Shown: positions 1-8,939, counted from the stretch's first letter. The stretch is 28,734 nt of DNA from Flavobacterium psychrophilum (GCA_020720185.1 DYPB01000015.1:3007-31740); one strand, 5' to 3'. Notes: generated by a model from the sequence alone, not told the origin. Made by a program: numbers and translations.

Positions 1-75
1 ATTTATTTTGTGTTAGGATATATTTAGAATTCAAAATTAATTCTTTTTTTATAATCATCTTTTTAAAAGTCTGTC

Positions 76-97
76 TTATTTGTCTTTTTACAAATAA
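76..97 (-). terminator. Possible weak terminator hairpin after lpd
   Basis: An 8-bp perfect inverted repeat (TTATTTGT / ACAAATAA, 6-nt loop) lies about 30 bases beyond the stop of the minus-strand lpd gene. No strong U-tract follows it on the minus strand, so termination is only a possibility. The rest of 1-125 is AT-rich and shows nothing else. Confidence 0.3.
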
Positions 98-125
98 AAA
101 TACTTTTTTATAATACAGTTTATCG

Positions 126-1529
126 TTATATATGTAACGCTCTATTTTCGGTAGTTGCCAGTGCTGCTTCTTTTATAGCTTCGGCAAAAGTAGGGTGAGC
201 ATGACTCATTCTGCTAATATCTTCGGCACTTGCTCGGTATTCCATTGCTGTAACTGCATCGGCAATTAAATCGGCGGCTCTTGCTCCTATGATATGAACG
301 CCTAAAATTTCATCGGTTTTTGCATCGGCAAGAATTTTTACAAAACCGTCTAAATCTCCACTTGCTCTTGCTCTTCCTAATGCCTTGAAAGGGAAACTAC
401 CTGCTTTAAATGGTGTCCCAGAAGCTGTTAATTGTTCTTCTGTTTGTCCAACAGCCGCTACTTCTGGCCAAGTGTAAACTACTCCTGGTATTAAATTATA
501 ATTAATGTGTGGTTTTTGTCCTGCCAATATTTCGGCAACCATAACGCCTTCTTCTTCTGCTTTATGGGCTAACATTGCACCTCTAACTACATCACCAATA
601 GCATAAATATTTGGAATATTGGTTTGCAAATGATTGTTTACTTCAATTTGTCCTCTATCGGTTAGTTTTACACCTGCTTTTTCTGCCGCAAGTCCATCTG
701 TATATGGTTTTCTGCCTACTGAAACTAATGAGTAATCGCCTTCTAATTTAATCATTTCTCCTTTTGCATTTTCAGCCTCAACAATAACGCTATCGCCATT
801 TCTATCAACAGATTTTACTTTATGTGAGGTATAGAATTTCATACCTTGTTTTTTCAAAACTTTAGTCAATTCTTTAGATAATCCTGCATCCATTCCTGGA
901 ATAATTCTATCCATAAATTCTATCACTGAAACCTGTGCTCCTAATCTTAAATAAACCTGACCTAATTCTATACCAATTACGCCTCCGCCAATAATAACAA
1001 GGTGTTTCGGAATTTCTTTTAGTTTTAATGCTTCGGTCGATGTGATAATTCTTTCTTTATCTATTTTTATAAATGGCAAAGTAGCTGGTTTTGAACCTGT
1101 TGCGATAATTGTGTTTTTTGCCTCAATAGTTTCTGTCGAACCGTCTGTTTTTGTAATATTAATATGAGTAGCATTTTCAAACGACCCTACGCCTGTAAAA
1201 ACCGTAATTTTATTTTTATCCATCAAATAATTGATTCCGCCAACTGTTTGATCAATAACGGTTTGTTTTCGGGCTATCATTTTTCCTAAATTTATTTTAA
1301 CCTCACCTATAATTTCGATTCCGTTTTCTTCAAAATGCTTAATCTCTGCAAATTGGTGAGATGATGACAATAATGCTTTTGATGGAATACACCCTACATT
1401 TAGACAGGTACCTCCTAAATTGGTGTATTTTTCAATAATTGCGGTTTTAAAACCGAGTTGGGCACAACGAATGGCGGATACATATCCACCTGGACCAGAG
1501 CCAATAATAACTACATCAAATGAATTCAT
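126..1529 (-). CDS. lpdA: Dihydrolipoyl dehydrogenase (E3 component)
   Basis: This FAD-dependent enzyme re-oxidises dihydrolipoamide with NAD+ in the pyruvate, 2-oxoglutarate or branched-chain 2-oxoacid dehydrogenase complexes, in the cytoplasm. The 467-residue length is normal for the family. Seen in the sequence: an N-terminal FAD motif GSGPGG (residues 10-15), the redox disulfide C42/C47 in GGTCLNVGCIPSK, a second Rossmann motif GGGVIG (181-186) for NAD, and the C-terminal dimerisation domain with the catalytic H445-P446...E450 (HPTFAE). The start follows an AT-rich leader and a promoter 22 bases upstream. No E1 or E2 gene is adjacent, so which complex it serves cannot be told here. Confidence 0.96.
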   Translation of the reverse strand: MNSFDVVIIGSGPGGYVSAIRCAQLGFKTAIIEKYTNLGGTCLNVGCIPSKALLSSSHQFAEIKHFEENGIEIIGEVKINLGKMIARKQTVIDQTVGGINYLMDKNKITVFTGVGSFENATHINITKTDGSTETIEAKNTIIATGSKPATLPFIKIDKERIITSTEALKLKEIPKHLVIIGGGVIGIELGQVYLRLGAQVSVIEFMDRIIPGMDAGLSKELTKVLKKQGMKFYTSHKVKSVDRNGDSVIVEAENAKGEMIKLEGDYSLVSVGRKPYTDGLAAEKAGVKLTDRGQIEVNNHLQTNIPNIYAIGDVVRGAMLAHKAEEEGVMVAEILAGQKPHINYNLIPGVVYTWPEVAAVGQTEEQLTASGTPFKAGSFPFKALGRARASGDLDGFVKILADAKTDEILGVHIIGARAADLIADAVTAMEYRASAEDISRMSHAHPTFAEAIKEAALATTENRALHI

Positions 1530-1550
1530 TTTATTTCTTTTTTAATATGG

Positions 1551-1580
1551 CAAAAGTAATAAATAATAATTATTTTTCAA
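1551..1580 (-). promoter_or_regulatory. Bacteroidota-type promoter of lpdA
   Basis: Read on the minus strand, TTG (plus positions 1578-1580) is followed after exactly 19 bases by TACTTTTG (1551-1558). This matches the Bacteroidota consensus TTG-N17-23-TAnnTTTG. The -7 box is 22 bases from the lpdA start codon, giving a short leader. Confidence 0.75.
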
Positions 1581-1644
1581 TCAATTAACAAACCCAACTT
1601 TAAATTAAAAATTCTTTTTATAGTAATAATTCCAATTGCTTTTA

Positions 1645-1652
1645 TATATTTG
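1645..1652 (+). promoter_or_regulatory. Candidate -7 box for the APC permease gene
   Basis: TATATTTG matches the Bacteroidota -7 consensus TAnnTTTG and lies about 90 bases before the permease ATG. No clear TTG sits at the expected -33 distance, so this is a half-supported promoter. It would give a leader of roughly 85 bases that contains the hairpin at 1689-1708. Confidence 0.45.
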
Positions 1653-1688
1653 TTTCATAAAACTAGATAATTAAATAAAAAACAATAC

Positions 1689-1708
1689 CATTTGCCTATC
1701 GGCAGATG
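1689..1708 (+). repeat. Leader hairpin upstream of the APC permease
   Basis: CATTTGCC and GGCAGATG form an 8-bp stem (one G-U pair) closed by TATC. It is a GC-richer island in an AT-rich leader, ending 34 bases before the permease ATG. There is no U-tract, so it is not a typical terminator. Its core TATCGGCAGAT recurs with one change at 8897-8907. Confidence 0.5.
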
Positions 1709-1742
1709 AGTATATGAACCCTAATAAATAAATTTTACACCT

Positions 1743-3440
1743 ATGAGTCTATCAAAACTATTTCGTCGAAAATCGGTATCAACTATACAAAGCGAGGGTG
1801 GCGACCACGAGCAATCAGGATTAAAAAGAGTATTGACTGCCAAGGATTTAACTTTCTTTGGAATAGCCGCAATTTTAGGAGCAGGTAGTTTTAGTAGTCT
1901 TGGCGATGCGGTTTTTAAAGGAGGTCCAGGGGTAATTATCTTGTTTATAATTACAGCAATTGCCTGTGCTTTTACCGCTTTTTGTTATAGCGAGTTTGCC
2001 AGCAGAATTCCAGCTTCGGGTAGTGCTTATACTTATGCTTATGCTAGTTTTGGAGAACTTTTTGCTTGGATAATTGGTTGGGCATTAATTATGGAATATT
2101 CCATCGGAAATATATATGTAGCCTTTTCATGGTCGGATTATTTTACTTCTTTTTTAGGAAAATGCGGTATTCATCTGCCTGATTATTTTTGTACTAGTTA
2201 TATGGAGGCTAAAAATGCTGTGGCAAATAGCAGTGCTAATCAAGAATTGATAAATGCGTGGAACACCGCACCAATGATGGGAAATTTAAAAATAATTTTT
2301 GACTTTCCTGCTTTAATTATCAATTTATTAATTACATATTTAGTATATCGAGGGGTAAAAGAAAGTAGAAGTTTTAGTAATATAATGGTTATTCTAAAAA
2401 TGGCAGTTATAGGGCTAATTATTCTTGTTGGGGGTTATTTTATTTTTGCAAATGGACTTACTTTTAATTGGCATCCAGCAAATTCAGACGGAGTACATAG
2501 TTTTATGCCAAATGGTTTTAGTGGTGTTATGGCGGCGGTTTCGGGTGTGTTTTTTGCTTATATTGGTTTTGATGCTGTATCGGTATTGGCAGAAGAAAGT
2601 AAAAATCCACAGAAAGATTTGCCTCGAGGGATGATTTTGTCATTAATAATATGCACTATTGTTTATATTTTATTGACATTAGTATTAACGGGGGCAGTAA
2701 ATTATAAAAACTTTGACGGTATTGGCGACCCATTAGCATTTATTTTCGAGCCACAAAACCTTAATTTAGGTTGGATGCAATTTTTAGTATCGTTAAGTGC
2801 CGTTGTTGCAATGACTAGTGTTTTATTGGTTTTTCAGATGGGACAACCTCGAATTTGGCTTTCAATGAGTAGAGACGGATTGATGCCAAAATCCTTTCAA
2901 AAGATACATCCAAAGTACCAAACACCTTCGTTTTCAACCATTGTAACAGGATTAGTGGTAGGAATTCCAATTTTATTTACAGACAAATCATTTGTACTAG
3001 ATTTTACCAGTATTGCCACTCTTTTTGCATTTGTATTAGTTTGTGGTGGGGTTTTATTAATTCCAAGACGAGAAAAAGTAGCAGGAAAATTCCACTTACC
3101 GTATATAAATTCTCAAATCATTTTTCCAACAATACTTCTCGGGTCATTTGTGTTTATCAATTATGCATTTCCAAATTTTTTCCTCTCAATATTCGACTTC
3201 TCTAACGATAAAATTACAGCTAATATATCAATGATAATTTTTTTAGTATTATGTGTCGTTATGGCAATAATTACAATTATAAAAAGACTATCCCTAATTC
3301 CACTTTTAGGATTAATAACTTGTAGTTATCTATTAACAGGAATGACGATAGACAACTGGAAATGGTTTGGAGGTTGGTTGTTTTTAGGACTTATTTTTTA
3401 TTTTAGTTATGGTTATAAGAATAGTAAATTAGCAAAATAG
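1743..3440 (+). CDS. APC-superfamily amino acid permease
   Basis: This is an inner-membrane amino-acid transporter of the APC (amino acid-polyamine-organocation) superfamily, probably near the cationic amino-acid transporter (CAT) group. The 565-residue protein has a short hydrophilic N-terminus (about 35 residues) followed by 12 or more hydrophobic segments. The family's first-helix glycine motif appears as GIAAILGAGSFSSLG, and the following helices carry FCYSEFASRIPASGSAYTY, typical of APC/CAT proteins. A FFAYIGFDAVSVLAEESKNPQKDLPRG segment, split here only for description, matches the conserved helix-6/loop region. Substrate cannot be assigned from sequence alone. It stands alone on the plus strand with 140 bases to the next gene, and may be controlled through the leader hairpin. 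Confidence 0.88.
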   Translation: MSLSKLFRRKSVSTIQSEGGDHEQSGLKRVLTAKDLTFFGIAAILGAGSFSSLGDAVFKGGPGVIILFIITAIACAFTAFCYSEFASRIPASGSAYTYAYASFGELFAWIIGWALIMEYSIGNIYVAFSWSDYFTSFLGKCGIHLPDYFCTSYMEAKNAVANSSANQELINAWNTAPMMGNLKIIFDFPALIINLLITYLVYRGVKESRSFSNIMVILKMAVIGLIILVGGYFIFANGLTFNWHPANSDGVHSFMPNGFSGVMAAVSGVFFAYIGFDAVSVLAEESKNPQKDLPRGMILSLIICTIVYILLTLVLTGAVNYKNFDGIGDPLAFIFEPQNLNLGWMQFLVSLSAVVAMTSVLLVFQMGQPRIWLSMSRDGLMPKSFQKIHPKYQTPSFSTIVTGLVVGIPILFTDKSFVLDFTSIATLFAFVLVCGGVLLIPRREKVAGKFHLPYINSQIIFPTILLGSFVFINYAFPNFFLSIFDFSNDKITANISMIIFLVLCVVMAIITIIKRLSLIPLLGLITCSYLLTGMTIDNWKWFGGWLFLGLIFYFSYGYKNSKLAK

Positions 3441-3580
3441 GGGAGATAGAAGATGGAAGAAGACTAAACAATATTTCTTATTGAAAGTTGAATCTTCTAA
3501 ATATTTTCTCGAAAGATTCTGATTATTTTGATTATTACAACCAAGCGGTTTTTGGAATAGAAATTATAGCCTAGATTGTC

Positions 3581-4357
3581 ATGAAAAAGTGGATCGATTT
3601 TTACCTAAAAACAAGCATTCATATTGGTTTTGCGGTTTTGGCTTTGTTGCAAATTACAAAATTAGAATTACAAACAAATTGTCAAATAGAGATTAACTAT
3701 TTTGTTTTTTCAGGAACTATTCTTGCCTATAATTTCTTAAAATACCACAATGTTTATCGGCTTAGAGCAGTTGCAATAAATCAAAATTTTGATGTAATTT
3801 TGGTTAGTTTTATAGCATTTTTAGGAACTATTTTTGCTTATTTTTACCTATTCGTTCCTGTTCAGTTGGCTGTTTTACAAATAGTAATTGTAGTTTTACT
3901 GTATCCTTTTTTAAGAAAATTTGGTTTTATTAAAATGTTTGTTGTAAGTTTTTGTGTAACATTTACAACTGTTTACTTACCTGCTATTTATTTGAAAGAA
4001 ACACCTGGAAATTTATATATATTATTGATACAAAGGTTTTTGATTGTTATTTGCTTGCTAATTCCATTTGAAATATTAGATTCAAAAACTGACGAAAAGC
4101 AATTAAAAACGCTACCTCAATTATTTGGGATACCTACAACTAAAATTTTTGGTATCATATTATTAATACTTTTTTTAGTATTAAGTTTTATGGGTTTTAG
4201 AAGAGAAAAAATGGTGATAGATGTTATCATTTCGGTGGCAACTGGTTTGTTTATAGCATTTTCTAATATCAATAGAAATAAATATTACACTGCATTTTGG
4301 GTAGAAAGTATGCCTGTTTTTTGGTTATTAATTTATTTGTTGATTTATCAATTTTAA
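3581..4357 (+). CDS. UbiA-like integral membrane protein, function unknown
   Basis: The protein has 258 residues and about seven to eight hydrophobic helices, the size and shape of UbiA-superfamily prenyltransferases. Two places recall the two Asp-rich motifs of UbiA enzymes. AYNFLKYHN (N51) sits where NxxxD normally lies, but the following acidic residues are absent. ILDSKTDEKQLKTLP (D167, D171, then KTLP and G183) resembles the second motif DxxxD...KTLPxxxG. Proteins of this type with a YNFxKY motif are, to my recollection, common and uncharacterised in Flavobacteriia. The gene ends 7 bases from the convergent rodA stop. With the first metal-binding motif degraded, classical prenyl transfer is uncertain; the UbiA link is inference. 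Confidence 0.65.
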   Translation: MKKWIDFYLKTSIHIGFAVLALLQITKLELQTNCQIEINYFVFSGTILAYNFLKYHNVYRLRAVAINQNFDVILVSFIAFLGTIFAYFYLFVPVQLAVLQIVIVVLLYPFLRKFGFIKMFVVSFCVTFTTVYLPAIYLKETPGNLYILLIQRFLIVICLLIPFEILDSKTDEKQLKTLPQLFGIPTTKIFGIILLILFLVLSFMGFRREKMVIDVIISVATGLFIAFSNINRNKYYTAFWVESMPVFWLLIYLLIYQF

Positions 4358-4364
4358 GGAAAAA

Positions 4365-5627
4365 CTACCATTCATTAACTTTATTTCCGTCCATTTTTAA
4401 GAAAATAAATAATAAAATAGTAAAACCCCAAAGTCCTGAACCACCATAAGAAAAGAAAGGCAACGGAACACCAATAGTTGGAAAAACCCCCAGTACCATT
4501 GCAATGTTTACAAAGGTATGTATAAATAAAATTCCTGCAACACAATAGCCATAAACCCGACTAAATTTTGTTTTTTGTCTTTCTGCAAGATATAAAATTC
4601 TTAAAATAAGTCCCATAAATAGTCCTAATACTACAATTGACCCTACAAAACCCCACTCTTCGCCAACGGTTGTGAAAATATAATCTGTATGTTGTTCTGG
4701 AACAAAACCGCCTTTGGTTTGAGTGCCTTCAAGATAACCTTTTCCTAACCAACCGCCAGAACCAACCGCAATTTCGGATTGATGGGTATTATATCCAACT
4801 CCTTTTAAATCGACTGTTTTTCCTAATAAAATATTAAATCTATCTCGATGATGTTGTTTAAAAACATTGTTAAAAACATAGTTTACTGAAAGTGTATAGG
4901 TTGATATTAATCCTAAGAAAATCAGACTCATCACAATATTTCTGTCTCGGTTTTTACTGAAATAATAATTAATTGCCAAAATAATGAAAACGGCGGCAAC
5001 AATATAAATAACAGGTATTTTTAGTGCCAATACAAAAAATAAGATGGCTAAAGATACAACTATTAAGTACCAAGCAGGCAAGCCCTCACGATATAGTACT
5101 ATTATAAAAATAGTATAAATTAGGGCACTGCCAGGGTCGGGTTGTGGTAAAATAAGCAATACTGGCAGAAGCATAATTGCTAATGCTTTTATCTGATGGT
5201 TTATATTACTCAAATTAACTTGTACATCGCCTAAATATTTAGCTATAGCTAATGAAGTTGCTGCTTTTGCAAACTCCGACGGTTGTAATGTAAAACTGCC
5301 AAATCCGTACCAACACCGTTGTCCTGCTATTGTTTTTCCGAAAACAAACAAACCTGCTAGCGATAATAATGAAATTACAAAAATAAAACCTGAAAATTTT
5401 TCATAAAATCGAGCATCTGTAAATAAAACAATTAATATAATTGGGAAAGTAAGTATTATAAAAAGTAATTGTTTACCATAAACTTGGGAGATGTCAAAAA
5501 AATCAGCATTAACATTTGACGATGATAATGATGAAGAATAAATATTCATCCAGCCCATAAAAACTAGCAAAATATATATTATTACGCTTAACCAATCAAT
5601 GCCATTTGACAAACTTTGCTTTTTCAT
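4365..5627 (-). CDS. rodA: Rod-shape peptidoglycan polymerase RodA (SEDS family)
   Basis: RodA is the SEDS-family glycosyltransferase that polymerises lipid II into glycan strands of the lateral wall, working with PBP2 in the inner membrane. The 420-residue protein has about ten membrane segments. SEDS signatures are visible: a LQPSEFAK segment, QPDPGSALIY, the large periplasmic-loop motif with HTDYIFTTVGEEWGF, and GVPLPFFSYGGSGLWGF near the C-terminus. It is the last gene of the mreB-mreC-mreD-PBP2-rodA operon, starting 19 bases after the PBP2 stop. The PBP2 neighbour separates it from FtsW, which pairs with PBP3. It meets the plus-strand UbiA-like gene tail to tail. Confidence 0.95.
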   Translation of the reverse strand: MKKQSLSNGIDWLSVIIYILLVFMGWMNIYSSSLSSSNVNADFFDISQVYGKQLLFIILTFPIILIVLFTDARFYEKFSGFIFVISLLSLAGLFVFGKTIAGQRCWYGFGSFTLQPSEFAKAATSLAIAKYLGDVQVNLSNINHQIKALAIMLLPVLLILPQPDPGSALIYTIFIIVLYREGLPAWYLIVVSLAILFFVLALKIPVIYIVAAVFIILAINYYFSKNRDRNIVMSLIFLGLISTYTLSVNYVFNNVFKQHHRDRFNILLGKTVDLKGVGYNTHQSEIAVGSGGWLGKGYLEGTQTKGGFVPEQHTDYIFTTVGEEWGFVGSIVVLGLFMGLILRILYLAERQKTKFSRVYGYCVAGILFIHTFVNIAMVLGVFPTIGVPLPFFSYGGSGLWGFTILLFIFLKMDGNKVNEW

Positions 5628-5646
5628 CTGTTTATAATACTTATTT

Positions 5647-7551
5647 TTATTGAGTTGTGTCGGTTTGTTTTGTTACAATTTCTTTCTTAAATCTATTGAT
5701 TAAGGTGTCGTTTTTGGTTTTTATAAATTTGTTGTACTGCCATTCTAAACTGGTTCTTAAAATTCGTTGTTCCATAGCGGTAAGTGTTATTTTCTTTTTG
5801 ATGTATTTTTCTATCATCAAACTTACTATTGGACCAGCAATTGTTGATCCAAAACCGCCATTTTCCACTAAAACTGCTATGGCAATTTTTGGGTTTTCCA
5901 TTGGTGCAAATGCCACAAAAATAGAGTGATCAGCAAGTTGCACCTTCCGACCATTTACCCGCATAAAATTTTCAGCGGTTCCTGTTTTTCCACAAATATT
6001 AATAGTTGGAACTCGTAATCCTGCTGCGGTTCCTCGATTATAAACATCAAATAATCCGCTAATTATGGGTGCAAAATGTTTTTTATCAATCGTAGTTTCG
6101 TGTTTAGTAGTAAATTTTTCGTCAATCGTTTGTCCTTTTATCTTTTTGATAATGTGTGGCGTATAATAATATCCTTGATTTGCAACTGCTGCAATCATAT
6201 TTGCTAACTGGATTGGGGTCATCTCTACTTCTCCTTGTCCAATGGCGTTTGAAACAATTGTTTGTCCTCTCCAGCCGCCATTAGGATATACTTTTTTATA
6301 ATATTTTGAATTTGGAACCCGTCCTTTTTTCCCTGTTGGCAAGTCGTATCCCATAAATTGTCCTAATCCAAAGCTTCTAACATGGTTTGCCCAAATATCA
6401 ACTGCTTCATTTGGGTTTTTAAATTTATTGATGGTTTTTATATACGCATTACCAAAATACGCATTACAAGAATTATAAATTCCATCGTGTAATTTTCGTG
6501 GGCCGCCATTGCAGTGGCATTTCATAAAATGACCTCCGGATACATAAAATCCGTGATGGCACAAAAATGTAGTTTCCTCATCAACAACATTTTCTTGTAA
6601 AGCTACTAAACCTGTAAGTATTTTGAACGGTGATCCAGGTGGATATTGTGCCAATAAACCCCTGTCAAACAATGGTTTAGATATTGAATCGTTATAAAGA
6701 GTTGTATAATTTTTTGATCGTTCTCTGCCTACTAAAATCGCAGGATTATAGGACGGTGCGGTTACTAATGCTAATATTTCACCTGTTTTTGGTTCAATAG
6801 CAACAATACCTCCTCTTTTGTTAATCATTAACTCTTCTCCGTATTTTTGAAGTTCTAAATCAATCGTCAGGTTTATGTCTTTGCCTTGTGTGGCAATGGT
6901 ATCAAATTTTCCATCCTTGTATGATCCAATATCTCTATTGTATTTGTCTTTCTGAATATGTTTTACTCCTTTTACACCTCTTAAAAGTTCCTCATAATAC
7001 TCTTCAACTCCTTGTTTTCCAATTAAATCACCACTGTTATAATAGGGATTTTTTTTAATTATTTTATCGTTTACTTGGGTAATAAATCCAAAAACATTAG
7101 CTCCAAAAATTACTTGATAATCTCTTAGTGATCTTTTTTGAATATCAAATCCTGAAAATTTTCTGGCTTTTTCCTGAAAGGCTGCAATGTCTTTTTTGTT
7201 TAATTGTGATAAAAAAACTGAACGAAGTATCGGGCTGTAAACTCTTGCTTTTTTTATCTTTTTTATAAACTCTTCTTTCGTAATATTTAATAGCTCGCAA
7301 AAATCTATGGTATCTAAATTTTCAATATTTCGTGGAGTTACCATAATATCATACGACGGCTGATTGGCAACCATTAATTTGTTGTTTCTATCATAAATAT
7401 AGCCTCGTTCTGGATAATCGTATTCTATTTTTATTCCGTTTCTTACGGATTGTAATTGAAAGGAGTCATCGATTATTTGCAAATAAAATAGCCTAAAAAC
7501 CAGCAATAATACCGATGTAATAATAATTGTAGGAAACAATTTTTTTCTCAT
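5647..7551 (-). CDS. mrdA: Penicillin-binding protein 2, elongation transpeptidase
   Basis: PBP2 cross-links peptidoglycan during cell elongation and is the transpeptidase partner of RodA. The 634-residue protein has one N-terminal membrane anchor (about 5-27), a PBP-dimer domain (about 45-215) and a transpeptidase domain. Catalytic motifs are complete: SPFK (S307, K310), SCN (361-363) and KTGT (522-525). Between the first two motifs lies an unusual cluster of cysteines and histidines (C331, H332, H333, C345, H346, C347, H355, then C362 of SCN), a candidate zinc site. The start codon overlaps the mreD stop by 4 bases, so the two are probably translationally coupled. The C-terminal tail of about 50 residues is basic. 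Confidence 0.95.
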   Translation of the reverse strand: MRKKLFPTIIITSVLLLVFRLFYLQIIDDSFQLQSVRNGIKIEYDYPERGYIYDRNNKLMVANQPSYDIMVTPRNIENLDTIDFCELLNITKEEFIKKIKKARVYSPILRSVFLSQLNKKDIAAFQEKARKFSGFDIQKRSLRDYQVIFGANVFGFITQVNDKIIKKNPYYNSGDLIGKQGVEEYYEELLRGVKGVKHIQKDKYNRDIGSYKDGKFDTIATQGKDINLTIDLELQKYGEELMINKRGGIVAIEPKTGEILALVTAPSYNPAILVGRERSKNYTTLYNDSISKPLFDRGLLAQYPPGSPFKILTGLVALQENVVDEETTFLCHHGFYVSGGHFMKCHCNGGPRKLHDGIYNSCNAYFGNAYIKTINKFKNPNEAVDIWANHVRSFGLGQFMGYDLPTGKKGRVPNSKYYKKVYPNGGWRGQTIVSNAIGQGEVEMTPIQLANMIAAVANQGYYYTPHIIKKIKGQTIDEKFTTKHETTIDKKHFAPIISGLFDVYNRGTAAGLRVPTINICGKTGTAENFMRVNGRKVQLADHSIFVAFAPMENPKIAIAVLVENGGFGSTIAGPIVSLMIEKYIKKKITLTAMEQRILRTSLEWQYNKFIKTKNDTLINRFKKEIVTKQTDTTQ

Positions 7552-8054
7552 CGTTTGTTTGGTTTAATCAGATAGATAATTATAATGTTTACAATTACTG
7601 TAAGAATAGTGGTTAGAAATATTTTGTAAAGTATTTCTAAAATTAAAAAAAAACTAAATATTTCCATCACAAAAACAATGGTATGGTGCAATAAAACGCT
7701 AAGAAATATAAACAAAAATCTTTCTGGACTTAACGAATCGTTTATTTTTACAGTTTGATATTCATAACTTAAACCAAAACAAAACCTGAATAAAGTAGGT
7801 CTATAATAGGCTAAAACAATACTGCCAAGAGCATGTACACCACCCGAGTTTAAAAAGAAATCTAGGGTTAGCCCTAAAACAAAACTACTTATTAAAAGTG
7901 CGGTTTTATTGTCGTTTGCAGGATACAAAATAATAAAAAGCACATATACCAATGGATTCAAAAATCCAAACAAACCAATATTGTTAAATATAAGTATTTG
8001 GGCTGCAAGCAATAAGAAAAATTTTGCTATGTTGTTTATGGAACTGCTATTCAT
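7548..8054 (-). CDS. mreD: Rod shape-determining protein MreD
   Basis: MreD is a small inner-membrane protein of the elongasome; it binds MreC and helps localise the wall-building complex. The 168-residue protein is almost wholly hydrophobic with about five membrane segments and has no enzyme motif, as expected for the family. Identification leans on hydrophobicity, length, a LGLTLDFFLNSGGVHALG segment typical of MreD, and position between mreC and PBP2. It overlaps mreC by 8 bases and PBP2 by 4 bases, a compact coupled arrangement. Confidence 0.9.
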   Translation of the reverse strand: MNSSSINNIAKFFLLLAAQILIFNNIGLFGFLNPLVYVLFIILYPANDNKTALLISSFVLGLTLDFFLNSGGVHALGSIVLAYYRPTLFRFCFGLSYEYQTVKINDSLSPERFLFIFLSVLLHHTIVFVMEIFSFFLILEILYKIFLTTILTVIVNIIIIYLIKPNKR

Positions 8055-8871
8055 CTTTTTTAGATTTGTCTTCTAATGCTTTTATTTCTTCGTAATCTTT
8101 TGTTTTTAAAACATATACATATCCAAGATTTGTCATATCATTAAAAAGTTTTACATCGATTGTCCAATAATTGGTTTCGTTGTCTTTATAAATTCTTTCG
8201 ATGGTTCCAATATTAATATTTTCTGGAAAAATATCTGATTGACCGCCAGTTACGATAGTATCTCCTTTATGTATCAGGGCTAATCTCGGGATGTCATATA
8301 ACTGAACAAACCCCGTGTTTTTACAATTCCATTGCAAGGTTCCAATATGGTCAAATTTCTTAATCTTTGCATTAATTTTTGATTGAGAATTTAGAATGCT
8401 TTGAATTGTAGCATAGTTTTTAGAGGTATTTTCTATCAAACCCACAATACCTTTTTCGTTTATAACTCCCATATTTTCTTTTATACCAGCTTTAAAACCG
8501 CTATTTATGGTAATATAATTTTGACGAACTTTGTATGAATTGTGAATTACCTTTGATGGAATTAAATTTGAATTGTTATATCCTTTTAACTGTAAAGGTA
8601 ATGGTTTTGAGGTGTCAATCTGATTCATCAACAGCATTTTTAGTATAGCGTTTTCTTTTGCTAATATTTCATTAGATGTTTTTAAAGAAAAATATTCTTC
8701 TACAGAATTCATCCTTTCATAAACACCACCACTTACAAAATTTGCCGAACCAATTAACTTACTTCTATGATAAGAGTGTGATTTGATAATCATTGTAACC
8801 GAGAATATCAAAAGCAAGAAAAACAGCAATTTATTACTGTTTTTAAAGATATAATTAAATATTTGTTGCAT
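8047..8871 (-). CDS. mreC: Rod shape-determining protein MreC
   Basis: MreC is a bitopic inner-membrane protein whose periplasmic part organises PBP2 and RodA. The 274-residue protein has a membrane helix at about residues 13-30, a predicted helical coiled-coil around 52-85 and a beta-rich periplasmic domain. That domain carries family signatures such as NSGFKAGIKENMGVINEKG and a later GGQSDIFPENINIGTI segment. The length is normal. It lies 68 bases after mreB, the largest gap in the operon, which holds a hairpin. The short cytoplasmic tail and absence of other domains make alternatives unlikely. Confidence 0.94.
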   Translation of the reverse strand: MQQIFNYIFKNSNKLLFFLLLIFSVTMIIKSHSYHRSKLIGSANFVSGGVYERMNSVEEYFSLKTSNEILAKENAILKMLLMNQIDTSKPLPLQLKGYNNSNLIPSKVIHNSYKVRQNYITINSGFKAGIKENMGVINEKGIVGLIENTSKNYATIQSILNSQSKINAKIKKFDHIGTLQWNCKNTGFVQLYDIPRLALIHKGDTIVTGGQSDIFPENINIGTIERIYKDNETNYWTIDVKLFNDMTNLGYVYVLKTKDYEEIKALEDKSKKDE

Positions 8872-8887
8872 TTTTAAAAGGTTGTCG

Positions 8888-8921
8888 GTTGATGGTTATC
8901 GGCTGATAACTTCTTATCAAC
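8888..8921 (-). repeat. Nested hairpin between mreB and mreC
   Basis: Two nested inverted repeats share one centre: an outer GTTGAT/ATCAAC stem and an inner GTTATC/GATAAC stem with a 4-base loop. No U-tract follows on the minus strand, so it is more likely an mRNA-processing or stability element, or a genomic repeat, than a terminator. Its core TATCGGCTGAT resembles the hairpin core at 1697-1707. Confidence 0.55.
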
Positions 8922-8939
8922 TGTAAACTATAAATAATT

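Noticed and set aside
3490..3519. GAATCTT/AAGATTC dyad considered as a terminator of the APC permease
   Set aside because: The 7-bp stem has a long loop and no adjacent T-run, so it is too weak to call.
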